A DNA stretch of 64,000 nt from Protopterus annectens (lineage: Eukaryota > Chordata > Ceratodontiformes > Protopteridae): assembly GCF_019279795.1 (NCBI RefSeq), contig NC_056731.1, positions 866,353,482 through 866,417,481 of the forward strand, given 5' to 3'. Below the pieces are notes generated by a model. It saw only the letters and a program-made list of their open reading frames with translations. It was not told the DNA's origin and did no database searches. Every line of letters begins with the position of its first letter. The stretch's first letter is position 1. Positions 54,840-64,000 of this stretch are shown here, piece after piece. Both the position numbers and the translations under genes were made by a program.

Positions 54840-56751
54840 CTTGGCTCTGATTCCGCCTACCAGGGAGCAACTGGAAGCACCCTTGGGCGGAAAGCTAGCT
54901 TTATTTTTGAAAAACTGGCATTGCATTACAGGAGACAAATGGACATTGCAAACAATAGACAAAGGCTACAGGTTTCACTTCCACACTTTACCAAAAAAGA
55001 GAGGAATGCCAAACCTTCCACCAAGCCAGAAGCCAGAGGCTCTAAAACAAATCATCAACTTACTAAGGATGAGAGCAATAGAAAGGGTACCATCTATGGA
55101 ACAAGGCCAAGGATTTTACTCCAGACTATTCCTTGCACCAAGAAAAGAAACTCAATGGAGGCCTAGTCTCGACTTGTCCGCACTAAACACATATCTCATT
55201 GTACCAAAATTCAAGATGCTGACCCTACAGCAACTTCTTCCCATGTTGGGCAAGGAGTCTTGGCTGGTGACTCTAGATCTCAAGGAGGCATACCTGCACG
55301 TCCCTATACGACCAGATTGCAGAAGACACCTCAGATTTCTTGCAGGATCAGAGCATTATCAATTCTCAGCATTGCCCTTTGGCTTATCTACTGCGCCCAG
55401 AGTATTCACAAAATGCCTGGCATCAGTAATTGCACATTGCAGGCTTCAGGGAATTCAGATCTACCCATACCTGGACGACTGCCTAATACAAGCGGACAAC
55501 AAGACAAAAATAATAAAGGATTTGGCCTATGTCATACAACTGTTACAAGCCTTGGGATACACAGTCAACATCCAGAAGTCAAGACTAGTGCCATCCCAAA
55601 GGATAACATTTCTGGGTGCAGAACTGGACACAATAACTCAGATGGCTTTTCTCACAGAAGAAAAACAAAAGCAACTCCCAGTCTACTTCATGGCTTTGAC
55701 AAGACAAACTCAGCTTACTGCAAGGAAAGTCCTGCAGGCACTGGGTTACATGGCATCTTGCATAATCTTGATCCCGCATGTCAGGCTGCATATGAGAAAA
55801 TTACAATGGTACCTAAGGAATGTACGGTCTCAACACAGACACAGTCTAGAAACCATGATACCAATCATTCCATGCCTGGAAAAAAAATAATAATTCCTGT
55901 GGTGGGCTCAGGCCTGCCAGACCAACAGAGGGTTGCCTTTCCACAAACCACAACCAAGGCAGACCATCACCACGGACGCCTCAGACCTAGGCTGGGGGGC
56001 ACACATGGAAGACAAGTGTATCCAAGGCCTATGGTCTCAAGACCAGCTGAATCTACACATAAATCTAAAGGAGATGCTGGCAGTGAAGCATGCAATCGAG
56101 GAATTCAAATCATTCCTCCAGCAAGGACATCTGCTGATAAGGACAGACAATACCACAGTCATGTGGTACATCAACAAGCAGGGAGGCCCACATTCCTACC
56201 CTCTATGCCGGATGGCAATGGACCTGTGGAACCTAGGCCTGAATCTCAACATTCAACTGCAGGCCAAATTTGTACCAGGAAAAGAGAATTCACTAGCAGA
56301 CAGCTTAAGCAGAACTACCACGGATGCTCACGAATGGATGCTGCATCCAGACATCTTCAAAAAGATAACAAAGAAATGGGGAATGCCAGAGATAGACCTG
56401 TTCGCCTCCCCACTGAACCACCAACTGAAGAAATTCTGCTCAAGAGAATACCACCCACAAGCATGGAGGGTGGACTCCCTTTCTTTCAGCTGGAAGGCCC
56501 TGACAGTTTATGCTTTTCCACCTCTCCCATTGATGTACAAAGTTCTACTGAAGATCAGGGAGGAACAGCCAAAGGTGATTCTGATAGCTCCAGACTGGCC
56601 AAGGCAGCATTGGTATCCGCTACTGAGAAGCATGTCTCGGACAAACTCATGGCCTTTACCTCTATGGCCTTTACTTCTAATGCAGAACAACTACAAGACC
56701 CTGCATCCAAACTTGAAAACGCTGCAGCTAACTGCCTGGAAAATTACATAA
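54590..56751 (+). pseudogene. DIRS pol: reverse transcriptase, RNase H and methyltransferase-like domain
   Basis: In one frame: an N-terminal GGKLALFLKNWHCITGD segment (54889-54940), RT with RPSLDLSALN, LDLKEAYLHVPI, FSALPFGLSTAPRVF and catalytic YLDD (55468-55479). Two adjacent TAA codons (55888-55893) in an A-rich run interrupt it. RNase H follows with TTDASDLGWGAH (55966-56001), a NTTVMWYINKQGG stretch and a VPGKENSLADSLSR block. A Dam-like domain (EIDLFASP, then VYAFPPLPL, LIAPDWPRQHWYPLL, 56390-56625) matches the methyltransferase region of DIRS elements. Because of the gag frame change, gag and RT read as one 890-codon ORF, 53218-55890, probably accidental. Confidence 0.92.
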
Positions 56752-57770
56752 AGCAAAACCAAACTGTTTTATCTCAGAGGGTCAAGGACATTATCCTGGA
56801 GGCTCGCAGACCCTCCACAAGAAAAACATACTCAGCTAAATGGAAGAGATTCCTCATTTGGAGTGCATCAAAGGGTACAAATGTCACACTGGCAAACCTA
56901 GCACACATCCTAGAATACTTAGCAGAACTGTTCCACAATGGCCTGTCCTATTCTTCCATTAAGATTCATGCTTCAGCAATTTCAGCAGAGTACAACATGG
57001 ATCCTCCTATCTTCTCTCACCCTCTCCTCAGACAATTTTTAAGAGGGATCAAAAATGTAAAACCTCCAAGGAAACCACCTCTGCCTGCATGGGATCTAAA
57101 TTTTGTGCTGGAAAAATTAACACTTCCCCCTTTTGAACCAGCAGCATCAGCAGACTTACAGTTCTTATCTTGGAAAACTGCTTTCCTTCTAGCAATCACT
57201 TCAGCAAGAAGGGTATCTGAGTTACAGGCATTAATGGCAGTGCAGCCTTTCCTTATCTTTCACCAGGATAGAGTGTCTCTGAGAACCAATCCTACTTTCA
57301 TGCCAAAGGTGGTATCCAGGGTATCCTTGAACCAAGCTATTAATTTGCCTACGTTCTTCCCTAACCCACAGAACAGGGGGGAAAAACTATTGCACACCTT
57401 GGATGTACACAGACAACTATGCTACTATCTGTACAGAACTAAAACCAGCAGAAAAACTGACCAGCTTCTGGTAGCATATGCAACAGGAGTGCAAGGAAAA
57501 GCAATTTCCAAACAGACAATTTCAAAATGGATAGGAAATTGCATTTGATTCTGCTACTCTTTTCATGGAAAGACAACTCCTGAAAATATCAGGCCTCACT
57601 CCACAAGAGCCACAGCCACCACTACATCTTTCCTACGAGGAGTGGCTACCAAAGACATTTTAGAAGCTGCTACTTGGAGCTCCGTGCATACATTTGCCAA
57701 GCATTACAATCTTCCTTTATACTCCAGATCCCGAGCAGGTTTTGCAACTGCAGTTTTACAGGGATCTTAA
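56649..57770 (+). pseudogene. DIRS tyrosine recombinase with one premature stop
   Basis: This enzyme joins the circular DNA copy to the genome. The frame overlaps the end of pol. An N-terminal SAM-like part has RRPSTRKTYSAKWKRFLIW (56806-56862). The catalytic domain shows the first Arg in SARRVSELQAL (57207-57212), HSTR (57597-57608) and the nucleophile Tyr in FAKHYNL (codon 57705-57707), the R..HxxR..Y set. A TGA at 57546-57548 separates the first Arg from the rest; the same frame then runs to TAA at 57768-57770. The start is provisional, since the frame is open well upstream as a shadow of pol. Confidence 0.9.
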
Positions 57771-57821
57771 CTACACCATCATTATCTTAGTGCCTCCTCC
57801 CCAGTTTGGCTATGGTATTCT

Positions 57822-57919
57822 ACCCATATGTTATGACTGCAGATGCATCCTTGAAGGACATAGTACAGTTTTGTACCTACCATAAATGTAGATGTCCGAT
57901 AGGTATGCATCTGCAGTCA
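57822..57919 (+). repeat. DIRS internal complementary region
   Basis: The left part (57822-57861) is the reverse complement of the left terminus 52719-52758, and the right part (57863-57919) of the right terminus 58259-58315, both without visible mismatch. The two termini are thus joined head to tail, the template that restores the ends during DIRS replication. It lies just after the recombinase stop. Confidence 0.95.
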
Positions 57920-58105
57920 GGATTACCCACCCTCCTTCCCTCTGTGGTATTCCTAGGGTGCTTACCCTCTTTTAGCTAGCTGGGGGAATCTATTATGGTG
58001 TATTTGTTTGTATGTATATATGTATATATATATTTTGCTTACTACTGTTTGGAATTTTCTACATTTATCCAAATTTAGCCTTCCTAGAGGGCACCTGGCA
58101 TCTGG

Positions 58106-58274
58106 GGCAAGAAACACTGAGGAAAATGGCGTCAGCTGATGCCTTTATACCCCAGAAGCTCTGACGTCGGGTGAAGTGCGACATCAGCCGAGGCCAGACC
58201 CAGACTTTGGAATCCGGCCGACCGAAGGGCTGCCTGAGGCAGGACAACCCATATGTTATGACTGCAGATGCATA
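58106..58274 (-). repeat. Right ITR of the younger DIRS
   Basis: Inverted copy of the left ITR with the same cggccgaccgaagggctgcc block. The outer extension (58275-58314) is unique to this end and is repeated inverted in the internal complementary region. Confidence 0.95.
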
Positions 58275-58314
58275 CCTATCGGACATCTACATTTATGGTA
58301 GGTACAAAACTGTA

Positions 58315-59948
58315 CTTTTCCTCTGGCCAGGCTACACATGAGGAAGCTCCAGTGGTACCTGAAGAATCTGTAGTGCCAGCACTCACAGTCCCTGGAGACA
58401 GAAATTCAGTTGATCCCTTGCTTCAATGGGGAATTTGCATTGTGGACACTGGCATGTGCCCAGAACCTGGCTCTTCTGTTCAGGTTCATCCCTCAGGGCC
58501 AAATGTTAACCACACATGCATCAGAGACAGCATGGGGGGCTCATTTCTAACACCTTTAATCCCAAGGCAGATGGGAAAATCGGTTCAGACAAAAGCACAT
58601 AAATTGGAAAGAACTGATGGCAGTTGAAAAGGGCCTAGTAGCTTTCAAAGAACAGTGGAAAAAAGGGGGTCCTGCTAGTAAAAACACCCCAGTCAATTGG
58701 TACATAAACAAACAAGGAGGCACTCACTCTTACCCTCTTTGTCGACGGGCTATGCAGATATGGGAGACGGCTCACTCTCCGGCGTTGCACCTCATGGCAC
58801 AGTACCTCCCAGGGACCCGAAATACTCTAGCAGATCATATCGGCAGGAACTTGATGGATCCCACAAGTGGCATCTTCATCAGAAAACATTTCTCAACATA
58901 GTCTAGAAATGAGGATCCCCACAAATAGACCTCTTTGCCACCAAAGAAAATGCTCAACTGAAAAGATTCTGTTCCATGAGCAAACTACTTACAACCTGGT
59001 GGACAGATGCTTTCTCCTTCCTTTGGATCCACCTTTTCCTGTATGCATTTCCCCCCCTGCCTGTTCTTCCACACGTCTTCCTATAAATCAGGAAAGAAGG
59101 CCCAAGGGTCATTCTGATAGCCCCAGACTGGCCCATGCAGCACTGGTATCCTCTGCTACTAAGTTTAACCAACAAAAATCCATGGCAGTTACCTCAGAGA
59201 GTGGACCTTCTGACTCAGGACAAGGGGAGGTTTGTGCATCCCAATCTACAGACTTTCAAACTCTCAGCCTGGATAATTCTCAAACATACTCCTCTGAGCT
59301 TACCCTAAGCAGACAAGTTCAAAACATTCTTAAGGAGGCCAGAAGGCCTGCTACTAGGAAATCATACTCAGCCATGTGGAAAAGATTCTCTGTTTAGTGT
59401 CAGCAGCAAGGCCTCATTCCCAACTCAGACAATATCTATGCCATTTTAGACTACCTGGCTGACAGAGGCATATTCTTTTCTTCCATCAGAATTCACACCT
59501 CTGTCATTTTAGCCCACATCCCTGTTCTTCCTCCTATATTTCCCACCCTGTGATGAAACAATTCCTTAGCAGAATGATTCACATCAGACCTCCCAGGAGA
59601 CAACCCACAGCTCCATGGGACCTCAGTCTTGTTCTAGAACAGTTGACACTATTCCTCTTTGAACCAGCAGCTTTTGCTTAATTAAAATTCTTGACTTGGA
59701 AGACTGCCTTTTTACTGGCCATCATCTCAGCTAGGAGGATTTATGAGCTGCAAGCTCTCATGGCAGTGGAACCATTTCTTATATTCCACCCAGAGTATCA
59801 CTCAGTACTTACCAATTCTTTATGCCTAAGGTGGTCAGACACATCCTTGAATCAAGCTGTACACTTGCCAACTTTCGTGCCCAAGCCTTAGAACCAGGAG
59901 GGAGAGAATCCTTCACTCCTTGGATCTGCACAGACAGCTTCGCTGCTA
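58315..59948 (+). pseudogene. Old DIRS RNase H and recombinase N-terminal part
   Basis: The host RT frame continues as RLHMRKLQWYLKNL (58332-58373). The RNase H region has NWYINKQGGTHSYPLCRRAM (58696-58755) and LADHIGRNLMD (58827-58860). The methyltransferase-like part is decayed, with IDLFATKE-type residues near 58925. The recombinase begins with RRPATRKSYSAMWKRF (59341-59390), and WKTAFLLAIISARRIYELQA (59696-59755) carries the first Arg region. Multiple stops. The copy is cut by a CR1 LINE at about 59949. Confidence 0.88.
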
Positions 59949-62243
59949 TAGGTCCCCAGCCATGTCCCAAGACATACACTCCACATTCCTAAGCACCCTG
60001 GAGAATATTAGGGTCCAACCTAACACTGTCATACTGGGCAGCTTCAACTACCCCTCCATTAACTGGGAAAACTACTCATGTACCAATACACTTGCCCAAC
60101 ATTTACTGGAATTCATTCCAGTGTCCTGGACCAGCTCGTTCTTGCCCCCACTAGAGGTAGCAACATCCTTAACCTGGTCATTACTAACATGGGCGACTGT
60201 TGTTCTGCACCAATAGTCCACTCCTCCCTGGTTAGATCTGACCACAAACTAATCACCTTGGAAATCCACATCCCTCCCACCCGCCACGCAAACAAACTCT
60301 ACAACAGAAGGAGGAAACTGATGCGGAAAAAGGTGAAGTCCCAAGACTGGAAAAACTCCCTTATCAGCCTCAACAAAAAGCTGAGATCCCTCATCAAATC
60401 CTCTAAAGCTAGCTGTGAAAACAGAATTGCAGCAGATAGTAAAGACAACCACAAGGCCTTCTATAGTTATGTAACAAACCTTCACGGCAGTACCCAGATT
60501 TCCTCTGAGCTACTGCACAGTGGTACTTCCTGTACCGAGCCAACAATTATTGCCAGTATACTGGCCGACAGATTCAGTGCCACCCCCCCCCCCCCAAAAG
60601 GACCAATCACAATACCAGTAGCTGGCCGGGCACCCAGTATTACTGCTGCACAGGTTAAAACAGCACTGTCAAAGGCCAAGAATACAGCTTCTATGGGACC
60701 TGAAAATATCCCTGGCAATGTTCTACATGAACTACAGAGTGAACTGGCACCTCACCTGTGTGCCCTGTTCAGTCACAGCCTCACCTCAGGCTTTTTCCCA
60801 AATGAGTGGCACACTGCTACAGTCATCCCTGTCCACAAAGGAGGAGCGACTACAGACCCTGGGAACTATCACCCCATTAGCCTAACGAGTCTGATATTCA
60901 AAGGTGTGGAACACATCATCATGCATCATGGACCTAATAAACAAGGACATAGAGAATCTCCATACTCTGCATCTCACACAATTTGGATTTGTGAAGGGTA
61001 GATCATGCCTGCTCAACTTGGTCGACTTCTTTGAGTCAATCACCAGAGCTGTGGATGAAGACAAGGTGGTTCATACAGCCTACCTTGATCTGGCCAAGGC
61101 CTTTGATACCATTTCCCACTCAGAAATCATAGAAAAACTCACTAAGCTAGGCATAAACCCCTATATCACTAGGTGGGTTGCAAACTGGCTCACAGATAGA
61201 ACCCACAGTGTGAAAGTAGCTGACTCCAAGTCAGACTGCCGACCAGTCATGAGTGGAGTCCCACAGGGTTCAGTCCTGGGTCCTCTCCTGTTTGGTATCT
61301 ACTTCTTTGAAGTCCAGGCCAACATGAAGGGACTCTGGCTGACAAAGTTCACAGAAGATTGCAAGTTGGGAGCTATTATTAACTCCTCAAGTAATGTTAA
61401 CATCCTACAGAAAGGCCTCACTGAGACCAACGACTGGTGTCAGAACCATGGCCTTAAGCTCAATGCCAAAAAATGTGTTGTCACCCCCTTTAGGAAAAAC
61501 CCAGTTCCCATGAATTACCACATTGATGGTAGTCCACTGAACACAGAAGGCGTTATAAGAGGTCTGGGAACACAGGTTGACAGCAATAGAAAGTCCTTCT
61601 GTGTGGCACATCTCATTACTAAGGGTTTTGCATCCAGGAAGAAAGAGGTCATTGTCTCCCTATACTCTCCCCTCATTAGGCCAATCATCAAGTGCAATGC
61701 CCCATTTGGCATGCACCTCACTAGACACCTGCAACAACTGGAGAGACATCAAATGTACCTCACAAAGAGGATCCTAGGCCTTAAACACTTATCCTGTATG
61801 GACAGACACAAAAAACATCAGCTGTTCTCTGTCTCATATCGCCTACTTAGAGGCGATCTCTGCTTGACTTACAAAGCCATGTCTGACCCAGCTCTGTTAG
61901 AAAAGCTGCATCTAAAGAAATCCCAATCCCTGCACACCACATGCTCCAGAGACCTCAACCTCATTACCACAATCAACAGAATGTGCTGGAGGGACAGGTT
62001 CGTAATCCAGAGACTGCCCATGCTATAGAATAGACTTCTCTTACATGTCAAACAGAGCACCTCACTGGCCCTCTTCAAGAGAAATCTTGATGAGTGGATG
62101 GGAAATAGAAAATTCTCTCCGGGGATTACTCCAGTGGCTCTACTCCACAGAGGCACTGGGAACTAAGATGCCAGGGTAATCCTATGGGGTAGGCTTGTAA
62201 AGGCTCCAGGGCCATTAGCCTAGTACACACCTATGAACCTATC
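59949..62243 (+). mobile_element. CR1-like LINE nested in the old DIRS recombinase
   Basis: The longest CR1-like copy. It starts inside the endonuclease (LGSFNYPSINWENYS, 60028-60075; the usual GDFN aspartate reads Ser), then SDHKLITLEI (60238-60267). The connector region follows, and RT with FGFVKGRSCLLNLVDFFESI, AYLDLAKAFDTI and SGVPQGSVLGPLLF (60980-61290). The catalytic box reads FTEDCKL, so it is altered. The C-terminal WRDRFVIQRLPML block ends at a stop near 62026. The 3' tail is agcctagtac followed by acctatgaacctat. Confidence 0.92.
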
Positions 62244-62595
62244 TTGACAGAACTAAATCTTTTAGAAATAAGACCAACTCTTTGTGTCCTTTGCCATTGG
62301 ATCTGAAGGGAAACCAGTTTTCAAACTGACTGTCTCCAAGTGGATCTCTCACTGTATTCCCATTTGCTATAGCCATCATGGTAAAAAGCCACTGGAAGCT
62401 GTCAGGATTCACTCTACCAGGGCCACTGCTACCTCTGGTGCTTTCTTGAAAGGAGTATGTACCAAAGACATTTTGGAAGGTGCTACCTGGTTATCTGTGC
62501 ATACTTTTACCAAACACTACCAATTGTCAGTCTTTTCCAAGTCTAGAGCAGGATTTGCCACTGCCATCCTGCAGGGCATCCTCTCTTCCCCATAA
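62244..62595 (+). pseudogene. Old DIRS recombinase, C-terminal part
   Basis: The frame resumes directly after the CR1. It carries VSKWISHCIPI, then RIHSTRATATSGAFLKGV with the HxxR motif (62405-62455), and FTKHYQLSVFSKSRAGFATA with the nucleophile Tyr (62506-62565). The order and residues match 57510-57770. Confidence 0.9.
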
Positions 62596-62640
62596 TCTTC
62601 TTTCCACCCTCATCTCAGCTTTAAGAATCATCCCATAAGT

Positions 62641-62720
62641 CGGGCCTGCAACAGTGAAACACAAAGAACATAGTGCAGTTGCGTGCATGTACCATAAATG
62701 TAGATGTTTGAGTGTATTCA
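62641..62720 (+). repeat. Internal complementary region of the old DIRS
   Basis: Bases 62644-62668 (tgcaacagtgaaacacaaag) are the inverted partner of the left terminus (47478-47497). The following acataaatgtagatgttt-type part is the inverted partner of the right terminus near 63025-63040. Diverged, but with the same layout as the younger element. Confidence 0.75.
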
Positions 62721-62844
62721 CTTATTTCCGTCCCTCTTTCCCCCTTTGCCTACAGTAGTTTTCCTTGCAGGGCCCTCATTCTAACTTTGCCCCTTGCCTA
62801 GGGTTCATCCTGGGGGTTCCTACCTTCAAGGGGGCAAGAAAAAA

Positions 62845-63055
62845 CTGAAGTCATTGTGTCATCTAGCTCCCTTTATACCCAAATGTATTGATGTTATGAT
62901 AGGACATCCGCCAGCCTTAGGAGGAGGAGGAGGGAGATTTTTACTGTGGTAGTCGGGCAGGCCAAGGGCTACCACAGCAGGAAATCCTACAAGTCAGGAC
63001 TGCAACAGTGAATGCACTTGAACATCTACATTTATGATGTATACACAACTGTACT
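62845..63055 (-). repeat. Right ITR of the old DIRS
   Basis: Pairs inverted with 47476-47637. It contains ccaagggctaccacagcagg and a reversed TATA-like tatacc near 62874. The terminus ends in caactgtac at 63054, like the younger element's aaactgtac. Confidence 0.75.
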
Positions 63056-63360
63056 TTTCTAACATTTTTCAAGCATCTAAACATGCTTTGAATAGTGTGA
63101 ATTATTGCGCAGATGCTGTGTGCACGGCTACTGTTACATCTTTGAGGAATATGGCTGGGTAAATAACCAAACGTTTGCTGATGAAGTAAAGTCTAAAGGT
63201 TTGAGTTCTGCACTAGATAAGGTGGTTTTGTATGGCCCTTCTGCTCTTCAGGTCCTCAAACAATTTGCTGAAAGAGGGAAATTACTTTCAGAAGTGATTA
63301 AAATTTTTCAAGCTCCCCCCCCCCCCATCTCCCAAATCCTGTTTTCCTTTTAAAAGGTAA
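63056..63360 (+). pseudogene. Possible gag-like remnant of a third DIRS family
   Basis: The frame 63105-63353 reads YGWVNNQTFADEVKSKGLSS, then LYGPSALQVLKQFAERGKLL. This is similar in spacing to HAWLKEQSLPDHVKSKLLD and LFGSPAQEILKKW in the DIRS gag at 54472-54590. If right, the old DIRS itself entered another DIRS. No left-hand counterpart was found at 46813-47475. Confidence 0.4.
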
Positions 63361-64000
63361 AGTAAGCAGTCCCTGCCATTGCAAGACAAACAGGGAGCAA
63401 AAAAAGAGATGGCAGGAGAGGAAGAGCAAAAAAAAAAAAAAAAGGATCTTTTCCAAAAAAAGATAGTCTAATACTTCAGAATATCTATGCCAGCATTCTG
63501 TCTCCCATACCCTCCCCTCCTGTCTCTTTATATTTTCCTTTGGCAATAGGTTGTTTCAGACTCTTGGATGCTAAGAGTGGTTCAGGAGGGTTACAGTTAC
63601 AGTGGCTATACAAATACTTCCTTTCAGGAGAATTCCTCTCCAGCCTCCAAAACAAGAGATGTGAAGTTGTTAAATCTCGCCGTTTATTCTCACTGATGGG
63701 TTCGGAGCCAATCCTCGGCTCCGACATGGCCGATAGCAAGCTCAAGGTTTGCCAGTAGCTCGAGACCAAGCCCCTTATCCCACAATGCACTGCTGGAATT
63801 ACCTAAGATCTAGTTTGCCGCGGCAAGAGAGATCTTGGTGATCCAGCTAGCTCGGACCATTTTAGAAAAAAATTACCAGCAAGTCTATAAAAAGTTTTCT
63901 TTTTTGTTCAGAAATATAGTGTGTGTTAGTTCTATTATATGTACTCTAGTTAAATACTTAGTTTAAAAAGTTTAAAAGTTAGGGCCTTGTTGGCTACTTA
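63361..64000. other. Unassigned right edge with a CpG-richer patch
   Basis: Homopolymers (A at 63430-63444). At 63690-63830 there is a CpG-richer stretch holding a small hairpin (cggagcc..cggctccg), a cccacaatgcactgc block, and downstream a TATA-like tctataaaaag at 63882-63892. It could be the promoter side of another element. No coding motif is recognised. Confidence 0.35.

Larger units (their letters stand above)
52720..58314 (+). mobile_element. Complete DIRS retrotransposon, inserted in an older DIRS
   Basis: All DIRS landmarks are present: ITRs (52732-52899 and 58106-58274, about 168 bases, two or so mismatches), a gag-like gene, RT, RNase H, methyltransferase-like and tyrosine recombinase parts, and an internal complementary region at 57822-57919. 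No target duplication is evident, as expected for recombinase-mediated entry. The host frame resumes on both sides (ggctacatggcatc before, aggctacacatgagg after), so the insertion is clean. Ends are uncertain by about five bases. Confidence 0.93.
47476..63055 (+). mobile_element. Old DIRS retrotransposon split by at least five insertions
   Basis: DIRS elements use a tyrosine recombinase instead of an integrase and carry inverted terminal repeats plus an internal complementary region. Here the left ITR (47476-47637), gag-like part (48356-49256), RT (51631-52720), RNase H/recombinase (58315-59948, 62244-62595), internal complementary region (62641-62720) and right ITR (62845-63055) appear in order. 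Later insertions: CR1 fragments at 47638-48235, 49257-50589 and 50590-51630 (minus), a complete younger DIRS at 52720-58314, and a CR1 at 59949-62243 (plus). Removing them leaves about 4.7 kb, a normal DIRS size. Confidence 0.85.

Noticed and set aside
55260..56640. First two thirds of a 762-codon plus-strand frame ending at 57548
   Set aside because: It is a shadow of the RT and RNase H frame, without motifs; only the part from about 56600 is the recombinase.
58065..58286. 73-codon minus-strand frame and its plus-strand equivalent near 52740-52960
   Set aside because: They are translations of the DIRS inverted terminal repeat, not genes.

Overview
The window looks like an intron-rich stretch of a vertebrate nuclear genome. 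The only host coding sequence I can defend is one exon of DTNBP1 (dysbindin) on the plus strand at 15861-15993, with plausible splice sites on both sides. Almost everything else that can be recognised is transposon-derived. CR1-like and L1-type LINEs, L2/Rex1-like LINEs, Penelope-like elements, DIRS elements, a Tc1/mariner element and several tRNA-headed SINEs occur together. That mix, with DIRS prominent, points to a non-mammalian, large-genome vertebrate such as an amphibian or lungfish. The species cannot be settled from the sequence.

Layout: 1-10350 holds a LINE 3' end, an L2-like remnant, a Penelope-like C-terminus and a near full-length but decayed L1 (ORF1 and ORF2) with L1 3' fragments and a SINE inside it. 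10350-23400 is mostly unrecognised AT-rich intron carrying the DTNBP1 exon, three SINEs, a Penelope end with a hammerhead-ribozyme-like motif, and old direct repeats. 23400-26560 has long TG/TA microsatellites around a terminal-inverted-repeat element, then a Tc1 transposon containing a SINE. 26560-34650 has a CR1-tailed SINE, a Penelope element with RT and GIY-YIG parts, and a second inverted-repeat element. 34850-43625 contains a LINE interrupted by an apparently twin-primed L1, an L1 interrupted by a CR1, a cluster of near-perfect palindromes at 40890-41230, and further CR1 fragments.

47476-63055 is the most structured part: an old DIRS element, with both inverted terminal repeats and its internal complementary region still visible, split by four or more later insertions. 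These are three minus-strand CR1 fragments, a complete and much younger DIRS (about 52720-58314), and a plus-strand CR1 inside the recombinase domain. The younger DIRS has gag-like, RT, RNase H, methyltransferase-like and tyrosine recombinase parts, nearly identical ITRs and a textbook internal complementary region, but it carries frameshifts and stops.

The elements work as donors and parasites. CR1-like LINEs appear to share their 3' ends with one SINE (28653-28795), and the LINE at the window start shares its 3' end with another (46560-46812). The same tRNA-like SINE head recurs with at least three different tails. All coordinates of decayed elements are approximate, because boundaries were judged by eye from repeated copies inside the window.
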